DNA of 64,000 bases. Source: Sphaerisporangium krabiense. Its GTDB lineage: Bacteria > Actinomycetota > Actinomycetes > Streptosporangiales > Streptosporangiaceae. The DNA lies in contig NZ_JACHBR010000001.1 in NCBI RefSeq assembly GCF_014200435.1, positions 1,116,001 to 1,180,000 of the forward strand. The letters are read 5' to 3'. The notes under the pieces are model-generated. The model was given only the letters and a program-made list of their open reading frames with translations, was not told where the DNA came from and ran no database searches. The translations under genes and the position numbers were made by a program. This document shows positions 56,741-64,000 of the stretch, piece after piece; the first letter of the stretch is position 1, and the number at the start of each line of letters is the position of its first letter.

Positions 56741-56833
56741 GGCGTGTTCCTCTCGTTCGCCCGGGCCACCCCGCTCGAATGGCCGGTATCCCACTGAATC
56801 CCGACAAAGATCCCACATCCGGCCGGGCAGGCG

Positions 56834-58108
56834 TCAGATCTTCAGCGGCAGCCGGGCGAGCCGCCAGGCCCCGGGGATCGGCTGCCGCTCCAGCTCGTCG
56901 GGGGCCACGGCCAGGGACAGGCCGGGGAAGCGGCGCAGCAGGGCCTCGAAGGCGACCTCCCCTTCCTGACGCGCCAGCGCCGCGCCGAGGCAGTAGTGCA
57001 GGCCGTGCCCGAAGCCGACGTGGGTCTCCTTACGGCCGTCCGGCTCGCGGGTGATGTCCAGCCGCCCGGGGTCGCCGAACGCGCGGGGGTCGTGGTTGCC
57101 GCCCGCGAGCAGCGCCATCACCGGTTCGCCCTTGCGCACCCGCATGCCGCCGACCTCGACGTCCTCGGCCGCGTACCGCATGCGGGTGGCCTGCACGGGC
57201 CCGCACCAGCGCAGCAGCTCGTGGACGGCGCGCGGCATCAGCTCCGGCGCGCTCCTGAGCCGGGCGAGCTGGCCGGGGTGGGTGAGCAGCGCCACCGTGC
57301 CGTTCCCGATCAGGTGGGCGGTCGTCTCGTGCCCGGCGAGCACCAGGGTCAGCACGAGCGTGACCATCTCGGTGTCGCCGAGCCGGTCGCCGTCCTCGTC
57401 GTGCGCGCGGATCAGGCCGGTCAGCAGGTCGCCGGTGGGCGCGGCGCGCCGCCGCTCGATCAGCCCGTGGATGTAGGTGATCATGTCGCCCAGGACGGCG
57501 CCCACGCCGTCCGACTTCAGGTCGGTGAGCACCTTGCCCCAGGCGCGCCACTGCGGACGCTCCTCCTCGGGGATGCCGACCAGCTCGCAGATGACAGTGA
57601 TCGGCAGGGGGTAGGCGAAGTGCTCCATCAGCTCGACCACGCCGTCCTCCGCGGTGCCGGGCAGCCGGTCCAGCAGGCCCTCCGTGATCTCCTCCACCCG
57701 GGGGCGTAGCTCGGCGACGCGGCGGGCGGTGAAGGCGCGGGACACGAGCCTGCGCAGACGGATGTGGTCCTCGCCATCGGCGTCGAGCACGCTGTCGAGC
57801 AGGTAGGCGGCGTATTCGCGGGGAATGCCCCGGGCCTCGATCATCCGCTCGCGGATGCTCCCCACGTCCATGCCCGGCACGTTGGCCGGGTTGTTGACGA
57901 ACCGGTGGTCGCCGAGCACGGTCTTGACGTCCTCGTACCGGGTGGCCAGCCAGATCGGCGGCGTGCCCGCGAAGATGACGCCGCGCACGAGGGGGGCGCG
58001 CTCGCGCATGGCCGCGTAGGCCCCGAAGGGATCCTTCAGGACGTCGGGATCCATGAGGTCGACCGCCGCGGACTCGCGGGCGGTGTCGCCATCGGCCGAA
58101 GTTCCCAT
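56834..58108 (-). CDS. cytochrome P450
   Basis: A 424-residue soluble bacterial P450. I-helix LVLAGHETTAHLIGNG (oxygen-activating AGxET), ExxR in AVHELLRW, and the haem-binding loop GFGHGLHYCLGAALARQE with the axial Cys are all present. Length is typical of class I bacterial enzymes, which need ferredoxin partners; none is encoded here. Substrate unknown, often macrolides, terpenes or fatty acids in this lineage. The gene stands alone between the Rid gene and the methylamine locus. Confidence 0.95.
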   Translation of the reverse strand: MGTSADGDTARESAAVDLMDPDVLKDPFGAYAAMRERAPLVRGVIFAGTPPIWLATRYEDVKTVLGDHRFVNNPANVPGMDVGSIRERMIEARGIPREYAAYLLDSVLDADGEDHIRLRRLVSRAFTARRVAELRPRVEEITEGLLDRLPGTAEDGVVELMEHFAYPLPITVICELVGIPEEERPQWRAWGKVLTDLKSDGVGAVLGDMITYIHGLIERRRAAPTGDLLTGLIRAHDEDGDRLGDTEMVTLVLTLVLAGHETTAHLIGNGTVALLTHPGQLARLRSAPELMPRAVHELLRWCGPVQATRMRYAAEDVEVGGMRVRKGEPVMALLAGGNHDPRAFGDPGRLDITREPDGRKETHVGFGHGLHYCLGAALARQEGEVAFEALLRRFPGLSLAVAPDELERQPIPGAWRLARLPLKI

Positions 58109-58281
58109 GCTCGCCCTCCCAGGGTGAGGATTCGCGCTGGACGGACCTCGCCCCGGCTCCGCCGTCGCACGCGCGCGGCCCGCCGGGTCACGAGGGGCGT
58201 GCGTTCTCTATTGACGCCGTGCGCCCGCTTCAACCCTCATCCGGGAGAATGTCCTGGTCAGGCCGACCGTTTCGGCCGCCC

Positions 58282-60687
58282 CTAACCGCCGGGCAGCCGG
58301 CGGGCCCGCGTGTCGCCCGGGTCGTAGAGCGGCTCCGAGGCGATCTCGGCCGGCACCCAGCCGCCGTTGACGCCGACCTCTACCCGGCCGTCCGCCCGGC
58401 CGTCCGCCGGCAGGTAGGCGTAGGCGATCGAGCGGTCGACGCGGTGGCCGTAGCCGCCGCTGGTCACCCGCGAGGCCGGGACGCCGTCCACCCGGACCGG
58501 CTCGCCGCCCAGGCAGACCTGCCGGGGATCGGCGAGCACCAGGCAGCGCAGCGACCGCTCCGGCGCGGTCAGCGCGGCGCGTCCGACGAAGTCCCCGCCG
58601 CTCTTGCGGACGGCGAACCCGAGCCCGGCCTCCAGCGGCGTGGTCTCCGGGGTGACGTCCAGCCCCCAGACGCGGTACCCCTTCTCCAGCCGCAGGCAGT
58701 CCAGGGCGCGGTACCCCGCCGGGCGCATGCCGTGCGGGAGCCCGGCCGCCATGAGCGTGTCCCAGAGGGTGAGGCCGTACTCGGACGGGCAGTACAGCTC
58801 CCAGCCGAACTCCCCGGCGAAGGTCACCCGCTGGGCCAGCACGGGCACGTACCCGACGGTGATCTCGCGGGCCCGCAGGTAGCCGAACGTCAGATCGTCG
58901 CCGGTCAGCCCGCCGAGGATGTCCATCGCCTTCGGGCCCCACAGGCAGTAGCAGGCGTACGCCGAGGTGACGTCGCGGGCCTCGACGCCGTGGCGGCGCA
59001 GCCAGGCGGCGTCGTGCACGCCGAACGCGGTGCCGGTGACCATGCGGAAGCGGTCCTCGGCGAGGCGCGTGACGGTCACGTCGGCCTCGACGCCGCCGCG
59101 CTCGTTGAGCATCTGCGTGTAGACGACCGAGCCGACGGGCCGGTCCAGGTCGGCCGCGCACAGCCGCCGGAGCCCCGCCAGGCCGGTGATCTCCAGCTTG
59201 GCGAAGGAGGTCTGGTCGAACAGCCCGGCGGCGTCACGGGTGGCGAGGCACTCGGCGCGGATCGCGGGCGACCAGATCCGCCCGGCCCACCCGGCGGGAC
59301 GGTGCTCCTCCCCCTCGCGGTCGCCGTCGCGGGGCGCGAACCAGTTGACGCGCTCCCAGCCCGCCTTCTCGCCGAACGCGGCCCCGAGCTCGGCGTGGCG
59401 GGGCCAGGCCGGGGACCGGCGCAGCGGGCGGGCGGCCGTGCGCTCCTCTCCGGGGTACACCACGTCGTAGTACTTGCTGTAGGAGTCCAGGGCCTTGGCT
59501 CGTGACCAGCGGGAGCCGCGCGCGTGGGAGCCGAACCGGCGGATGTCCATGCCGAAGACGTCGTACTCGGGAGAGCCGTCGACGATCCACTCGGCCATGA
59601 CCTTGCCCACCCCGCCGGCCGCGGCGAGGCCGTGCACGCAGAAACCCGCGGCCACCCACAGCCCGGCGACGGCGGTCTCGCCGAGCAGGAACTCGCCGTC
59701 GGGGGTGAACGCCTCGGGGCCGTGGACGACCTTGGCGAACGCGGTGGCGTCGGCGGGGACGTCGCGGAGGTCCGGCAGGCGGTGGCGCGCCGCAGCCCAC
59801 GATTCCCGGAATTTCGGCATATCGGGGTCGAAGAGCGTGCGGGGCTCGGCCAGCGGCACGGCGGTGTCCCACACCTCGGGGCTCCGGATGTAGCCGCCGA
59901 CCAGGATGCCGCCGCCCTCCTCGCGGAAGTAGACGATGTTGTCCGGGTCCCGCACGGTCGGCGTGCGCGCCGCCACGCCGAACGGCCTGGTCACCACGTA
60001 CTGGTGCTTGATCGGCACGATGGGGACGTCCACCCCGGCCAGCCGCCCGACCGCCCCCGCCGCCGCGCCCGCCGCGTCGACCACGGTCTCGGTCCCGATC
60101 ATCCGCGCGCCGGCCCACACCCCGGCCACGCGCCCGTCCCGGGTCTCGATCCCGGTGACCTCGGCGCCGGTCACGATGCGGACGCCGAGCTTCTCCGCGC
60201 CCGTCGCGAGGGCGCGGGCCAGGCGCGCGGGGTCGAGCCAGCCGTCCCCCGGCAGCCACAGCGCCGCGCGCACGTCGGAGACCTCCATGAGCGGCAGCAG
60301 GTCGCGCGCCGCGTCCGGCGAGAGCAATTCCATGTCCAGGCCATAGGTCTCCGCGGCGCCGGCCTGGCGCAGCAGTTCCTCGTGCCGCTCGGCCGTGGTG
60401 GCCAGCCGCAGCCCGCCGACGCCGTGCCAGCCCGGGTCCAGGCCGGTCAGCTCGCTCAGCTCGGGGTAGAGCCCGGCCGAGTACATGATCATGCGGGTCT
60501 GGGTGACCGTGGACCTGAGCTGGCCGACGAACCCGGCCGAGTGCCAGGTCGTGCCCTCGGTCAGCTCGTGCCGTTCCAGCAGGACGACGTCCGTCCAGCC
60601 GAGGCGGGCCAGGTGGTAGGCGACGCTGCACCCGGCCACGCCGCCGCCGATCACGACGGCGCGGGCCTCGGCGGGAAGCTGCTCCAT
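58282..60687 (-). CDS. FAD-dependent dehydrogenase with GcvT domain (dimethylglycine/sarcosine type)
   Basis: An 801-residue flavoprotein. N-terminal FAD domain with VVIGGGVAGCSVAYHLARLG and TTWHSAGFVG, in which His49 is at the covalent FAD-attachment position of dimethylglycine oxidase and sarcosine dehydrogenase. The C-terminal half (about 430-800) is a tetrahydrofolate-binding aminomethyltransferase (GcvT-like) domain with GEFGWELYCPSEYG and RALDCLRLEKGYR. It should oxidise an N-methylated glycine and pass the one-carbon unit to folate. ATG at 60687 follows GGGGG. Diverges from the choline-kinase-like gene. Confidence 0.92.
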   Translation of the reverse strand: MEQLPAEARAVVIGGGVAGCSVAYHLARLGWTDVVLLERHELTEGTTWHSAGFVGQLRSTVTQTRMIMYSAGLYPELSELTGLDPGWHGVGGLRLATTAERHEELLRQAGAAETYGLDMELLSPDAARDLLPLMEVSDVRAALWLPGDGWLDPARLARALATGAEKLGVRIVTGAEVTGIETRDGRVAGVWAGARMIGTETVVDAAGAAAGAVGRLAGVDVPIVPIKHQYVVTRPFGVAARTPTVRDPDNIVYFREEGGGILVGGYIRSPEVWDTAVPLAEPRTLFDPDMPKFRESWAAARHRLPDLRDVPADATAFAKVVHGPEAFTPDGEFLLGETAVAGLWVAAGFCVHGLAAAGGVGKVMAEWIVDGSPEYDVFGMDIRRFGSHARGSRWSRAKALDSYSKYYDVVYPGEERTAARPLRRSPAWPRHAELGAAFGEKAGWERVNWFAPRDGDREGEEHRPAGWAGRIWSPAIRAECLATRDAAGLFDQTSFAKLEITGLAGLRRLCAADLDRPVGSVVYTQMLNERGGVEADVTVTRLAEDRFRMVTGTAFGVHDAAWLRRHGVEARDVTSAYACYCLWGPKAMDILGGLTGDDLTFGYLRAREITVGYVPVLAQRVTFAGEFGWELYCPSEYGLTLWDTLMAAGLPHGMRPAGYRALDCLRLEKGYRVWGLDVTPETTPLEAGLGFAVRKSGGDFVGRAALTAPERSLRCLVLADPRQVCLGGEPVRVDGVPASRVTSGGYGHRVDRSIAYAYLPADGRADGRVEVGVNGGWVPAEIASEPLYDPGDTRARRLPGG

Positions 60688-60705
60688 CGGTACCCCCGTG
60701 TAACG

Positions 60706-60746
60706 ACCAGACCGTGGAATCGGATCAATGGTCTGAAGGTAGACCA
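60706..60746. promoter_or_regulatory. repeated GGTCT/AGACC sites in the divergent promoter
   Basis: ACCAGACC at 60706-60713, TGGTCT at 60729-60734 and AGACCA at 60741-60746 are variants of one half-site; the last two form an inverted repeat with a six-base centre. They lie between the dehydrogenase and choline-kinase-like starts and could bind a regulator of both. No regulator gene adjoins. Confidence 0.45.
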
Positions 60747-60758
60747 AAGGAGGCCCGC

Positions 60759-61733
60759 ATGCCAGATGTGCTCGCCTCGGCGCTCGAACGCGTCGCGGCA
60801 TGGGCGGGCCGCCCGGTCACCCACACCCCGATCACGGGCGGGCTGAGCCACCACGTCGTCCGCGTCGAGACCGGCACGGGCGAGCGCTGGGTGCTGCGCG
60901 TCCTCGACCCGCGCGTCTCCGCCGCCGGGCTGGGCATCCCGCTCGACCTGGAGATCGCCAACACCGAGCGCGCGGCGGACGCCGGGGTCGGCGCGCGGGT
61001 GCTGCTCCGGCTCCCCGGCGCGGTGCTGCTGGAGCACATCGACGGCGTCACCCTCGACGCGGCGGCCGTGCGCGACCCCGCGATGACCGGGCGCGTCGCG
61101 GACGCCTGCCGCCGCCTGCACGCGGGGCCGCGCTTCGCCACCGACTTCTCGATCTTCCGCAAGCTGGAGGAACTGCTGGCCCTGTGCCGGGCCCACGAGC
61201 TGAAGACCCCGGACGGCTTCGAGGACCGCCTGCCCGTCGTCCCCGACATCGAGGCGGCCCTGGAGGCGCGCCGCCCGCCCGACGTCCCCTGTCACAACGA
61301 CCTGCTGCCCGCCAACTTCATCTACGGCGACGACGCCGTACGTATCGTCGACTACCAGCTGTCCGGCAACAACGACCCCGCCTTCGAGCTCGGCGACATC
61401 GCCGCCGAGGCCGAGTACGACCCCGAGATGGTCGCGCGGCTGACCCGCGCCTACTTCGGGGACGAGGAGCCCGCGGCGAGGGTGCGGCTCCATCTGATCA
61501 TGTCGAACCTGACGTGGACGCTGTGGTTCGGCGTCCACCACGGCCTGCTCACCGAGCGGGCCGCCGCGGCCGGCTTCGACTACGACGCCGAAGCGGCGGG
61601 CAAGTTCGCGCGGGCCGCGCGCGACCTGGACGACCCCGGGTTCGGCCCGCTCCTCGACGACGCCAGGGGACGGCGCGCACCCGCCCGGCCCCACGCGCCG
61701 TCACCTCCCCGTCCCCCCGACCGGCCCCGGTAG
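60759..61733 (+). CDS. choline/ethanolamine kinase-like phosphotransferase
   Basis: A 324-residue aminoglycoside-phosphotransferase-fold kinase. Brenner motif CHNDLLPANFIY and the metal-binding IVDYQLSGNNDPAFELGD fit choline kinases better than antibiotic kinases. Earlier elements are GGLSHHVVRV and LEHIDGVTLD. The C-terminus is Pro/Arg-rich and disordered. AAAGGAGG precedes the ATG at 60759. Between a methylglycine dehydrogenase and an APC permease, a role in choline or amino-alcohol use is plausible. Confidence 0.88.
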   Translation: MPDVLASALERVAAWAGRPVTHTPITGGLSHHVVRVETGTGERWVLRVLDPRVSAAGLGIPLDLEIANTERAADAGVGARVLLRLPGAVLLEHIDGVTLDAAAVRDPAMTGRVADACRRLHAGPRFATDFSIFRKLEELLALCRAHELKTPDGFEDRLPVVPDIEAALEARRPPDVPCHNDLLPANFIYGDDAVRIVDYQLSGNNDPAFELGDIAAEAEYDPEMVARLTRAYFGDEEPAARVRLHLIMSNLTWTLWFGVHHGLLTERAAAAGFDYDAEAAGKFARAARDLDDPGFGPLLDDARGRRAPARPHAPSPPRPPDRPR

Positions 61734-61810
61734 AGCGCCCGCTCCGCCCCGGCCCTCCACCGCCCCACCCCCGCGCACCCCCCGCACCACCGCGCACGCA
61801 AGGAGGCCCG

Positions 61811-63385
61811 ATGGCCCAGCAGTCCCCCCTCGACGACGACGCCCGACGCCTGGCCCAGCTCGGATACAAACAGGAGCTGGCGCGAACCTGGAGCGGCTTC
61901 TCCAACTTCGCGATCTCCTTCTCCATCATCTCGATCCTGGCCGGCTGCTTCACGACCTTCTACCAGGCGTGGAACAACGGCGGCCCGCTCGCCATCTCCG
62001 TGGGCTGGCCGCTGATCTCGGCGTTCATCCTCGTCATCGGCTTCTGCATGTCCGAGCTGGTGTCGGCCTACCCGACCGCGGGCGGCATCTACTGGTGGGC
62101 CGCGAAGCTCGGCAGGCCCGTCCACGGGTGGTTCACCGGCTGGCTGAACCTGATCGGGCTCATCGCGGTCACCGCGTCCGTGGACTACGGCTGCGCGACG
62201 TTCCTCAACCTCACGATCGGCCTGTTCAGCGAGGGCTGGGCCGCGGGCGACCCGTTGCGGCAGACGTTCGCGCTGTTCGCGGTCATCCTCGTCCTGCACG
62301 CGCTGATCAACATCTACAGCCACCGGCTGATCTCGGTCCTGCAGAACGTCTCGGTGTGGTGGCACGTCGCCGGCGCGGCCGTGGTCGTGCTCATCCTGAT
62401 CTTCGCCCCGGCGAAGCACCAGAGCGTCGGCTTCCTGTTCGAGACCTTCAACCACTCCGGCTTCGGCTCCGGCGCGTCGGGCCCGACGTTCTGGCTCTAC
62501 GTGCTGCCGCTCGGCTTCCTGCTCACGCAGTACACGATCACCGGCTTCGACGCCTGCGCCCACGTCTCGGAGGAGACGCACGGCGCGGCCATGAGCGCGG
62601 CCAAGGGACTGTGGCGGTCGATCTTCTACTCGGCGATCGGCGGCTGGGTGCTGCTGCTGTCGTTCCTGTTCGCCGCCACCGACGTCGAGGCGGTGAACGC
62701 GGCGGGCGGCCAGGTCGGCGCGATCTTCATGACCGCGCTCACCCCCACGCTGGCGAAGGTCGTCTTCGGCATCTCCACGATCGGGCAGTTCTTCTGCGGG
62801 ATGAGCTGCGTGACCTCGATGTCCCGCATGACCTACGCCTTCTCCCGGGACGGCGCGGTCCCCGGCTGGCGGCTCTGGTCTCGGGTCGACCGCAACAGGA
62901 CGCCGGTCAACGCGATCCTCGCGGGCTGCCTCGTGGCGCTGCTGATCACGGTGCCGGCCCTGTACGCGCCGAAGGGCTCCACGACGCCGGTCGCGTTCCT
63001 CGCCGTCGTGTCGATCGCGGTCATCGGCCTCTACCTGGCGTTCCTGATCCCGATCTGGCTGCGGCTGCGCATGGGCGCGGCCTTCCGGCCCGGGCCGTGG
63101 ACGCTCGGGCCCCGGTACAAGGTGCTCGGCTGGATCGCGGTCGTGGAGATCGTCGTGATCGCGATCTACTTCGTGCTGCCGGTGGCCCCCGCCGGAGTGC
63201 CGGGCGCCGACGGCTTCACCTGGACGGCCGTCAACTACGCGCCCCTCGCGGTGGGGGCCGTGCTGGTCGCCATCGCCGTGTGGTGGTTCGCCTCCGCCCG
63301 CCGCTGGTTCACCGGGCCGCGCCGCACCATCGACGACGTGACCGACGCCGGCGGGCCCGCGCGCGATTCCGAGCCGGTCGGCTGA
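61811..63385 (+). CDS. APC-superfamily amino acid/amine permease
   Basis: A 524-residue transporter with about twelve helices: SFSIISILAGCFTTFYQAW, ISAFILVIGFCMSELVSAYPTAGGIYWWAA, TGFDACAHVSEETHGAAMSAAKGLWRSI and RMTYAFSRDGAVPGW are typical of the choline/GABA/amine branch of APC permeases. AGGAGG lies three bases before the ATG at 61811. It is 77 bases after the kinase-like gene, same strand, and ends at a hairpin; probably imports the substrate catabolised by its neighbours. Confidence 0.93.
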   Translation: MAQQSPLDDDARRLAQLGYKQELARTWSGFSNFAISFSIISILAGCFTTFYQAWNNGGPLAISVGWPLISAFILVIGFCMSELVSAYPTAGGIYWWAAKLGRPVHGWFTGWLNLIGLIAVTASVDYGCATFLNLTIGLFSEGWAAGDPLRQTFALFAVILVLHALINIYSHRLISVLQNVSVWWHVAGAAVVVLILIFAPAKHQSVGFLFETFNHSGFGSGASGPTFWLYVLPLGFLLTQYTITGFDACAHVSEETHGAAMSAAKGLWRSIFYSAIGGWVLLLSFLFAATDVEAVNAAGGQVGAIFMTALTPTLAKVVFGISTIGQFFCGMSCVTSMSRMTYAFSRDGAVPGWRLWSRVDRNRTPVNAILAGCLVALLITVPALYAPKGSTTPVAFLAVVSIAVIGLYLAFLIPIWLRLRMGAAFRPGPWTLGPRYKVLGWIAVVEIVVIAIYFVLPVAPAGVPGADGFTWTAVNYAPLAVGAVLVAIAVWWFASARRWFTGPRRTIDDVTDAGGPARDSEPVG

Positions 63386-63394
63386 CCCTGGAAC

Positions 63395-63431
63395 GTACGG
63401 CTCGCGCCGGCACGGTTGGCGCGAGCCGTAC
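63395..63431. terminator. 14-bp hairpin between the APC permease and lipB
   Basis: GTACGGCTCGCGCC at 63395-63408 pairs perfectly with GGCGCGAGCCGTAC at 63418-63431 around a nine-base loop. It lies ten bases after the permease stop and six before the end of the convergent lipB, so it can stop both. Confidence 0.7.
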
Positions 63432-63437
63432 CCCGCC

Positions 63438-64000
63438 TCAGGCGCCGAACGCCGCGGCGACGACCTGGCGGACGTGCTCGGCGGCGGGGGCCTGCCCGAG
63501 CTCGTTCGCCAGCGAGGTCATCTGGACCTCCGGCATGCCGCAGGCGACCGCGTACCCCCACGGGGAGAGGTCGCCGTCGACGTTCAGGGCGAAGCCGTGG
63601 CTGGTGACGCCGCGGCTCGCCCGCATGCCGATGGAGACGATCTTGCGGCGGGTGTCGCGGGTCCAGACGCCGGTGAGCAGCTCCGAGCCCGGCGGGGTGT
63701 CGCGGCGCTCCGCGGGCAGGCCGAGCGCGCCGAGGGCGTCGACGATCCGGAGCTCGACCTCGCGGACGTAGTCGACGACGCCCTCGTCCGGCCGGAGCTT
63801 GACGATGAGGTACCCGACGAGCTGGCCGGGCCCGTGGTAGGTGAGCTGGCCACCCCGGCCGGTCGAGACGACCGGGATGCCCCGCGAAGGATCGGGTAGG
63901 TGCTCGGGGAGCGTGCGCTTCCCGATGGTGAACACCTGCGGGTGGCTGAGCAGCCACAAGGTGTCCGGCCTGTCGTCCCGCTGGCGGGCCTCGACCAGCT
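63438..64000 (-). CDS. lipB: lipoyl(octanoyl)transferase LipB (5' end beyond window)
   Basis: The last 187 codons of LipB, which moves octanoate from acyl carrier protein to lipoyl-dependent enzymes. Visible are LVEARQRDD at the window edge, HPQVFTIGKR, STGRGGQLTYHGPGQLVGYLI (substrate-binding), RKIVSIGMRASRGVTSHGFALNV with the catalytic Lys, and ACGMPEVQMTSL with the catalytic Cys. The reading frame continues to base 64000 without a start; a TTG at 63959 lies inside conserved sequence and is not the true start. Confidence 0.95.
   Translation of the reverse strand, partial: LVEARQRDDRPDTLWLLSHPQVFTIGKRTLPEHLPDPSRGIPVVSTGRGGQLTYHGPGQLVGYLIVKLRPDEGVVDYVREVELRIVDALGALGLPAERRDTPPGSELLTGVWTRDTRRKIVSIGMRASRGVTSHGFALNVDGDLSPWGYAVACGMPEVQMTSLANELGQAPAAEHVRQVVAAAFGA

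Overview
The window is high-GC actinomycete chromosome, most likely from a filamentous, sporulating lineage (Streptomyces, Streptosporangiales or Thermomonosporaceae). The signs are GTG starts, dense ATGA-type overlaps, two DUF5753/DUF397-type regulators with partner anti-sigma-like ATPases, a SARP/AfsR regulator, tandem clpP genes, eukaryotic-type glutamine synthetase II and many one-off regulators. No rRNA, tRNA, CRISPR array or insertion sequence was recognised.

Region by region. 1-2.3 kb: a TetR regulator and an FAD monooxygenase. 2.3-4.85 kb: an AT-richer accessory patch with a frameshifted vsr (mismatch-repair nicking endonuclease) and an intact HNH nuclease that may be a modification-dependent restriction enzyme. 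4.9-7.6 kb: a WhiJ-like regulatory set (DUF397, HTH-DUF5753, anti-sigma-type ATPase, DUF6879). 7.8-13.9 kb: an FAD/NAD(P)-binding protein with internal 54-nt repeats, a glutathionyl-hydroquinone-reductase-like transferase, a NarL-type two-component system and a membrane protein. 13.6-16.7 kb: a large YfhO-type membrane protein whose 3' end runs antisense through the preceding gene. 16.9-18.4 kb: TetR diverging from a VOC-cupin operon. 18.5-24.3 kb: two ABC exporter systems with a small regulator. 24.5-27.6 kb: the SARP regulator. 27.6-30.1 kb: a LigD-type phosphoesterase fused to a degenerate ligase domain, a small ORF and glnII.

30.1-31.8 kb is a MarR-NmrA gene pair bracketed by two related inverted repeats, each containing a long hairpin. 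It sits between glnII and the clpP1-clpP2 operon. Next come an Erm-type rRNA methyltransferase with a long leader and a seven-gene minus-strand stress operon (dnaK-grpE-dnaJ-cbpM-clpB-thioredoxin-cNMP/thioredoxin reductase). This operon couples protein refolding to thiol redox functions.

43.8-52.9 kb holds a large LuxR-type ATPase regulator, then a tightly overlapping operon: amino-acid ABC importer, D-aminoacylase and a cytoplasmic class A beta-lactamase-like hydrolase, with a convergent LysR gene. 52.9-58.1 kb holds a second ATPase/HTH-DUF5753 pair, a DJ-1/PfpI protein, a PfkB kinase lacking its catalytic Asp, a Rid protein and a P450. 58.3-63.4 kb is a methylated-amine catabolism locus (covalent-FAD dehydrogenase with GcvT domain, choline-kinase-like protein, APC permease). 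The window ends inside lipB.

The most unusual items are the hairpin-bearing inverted repeats around the MarR-NmrA pair, the HNH nuclease with remnant vsr, the D-aminoacylase/beta-lactamase-like importer operon, the phosphoesterase-pseudo-ligase, and the redox-chaperone operon whose reductase lacks the CxxC centre.
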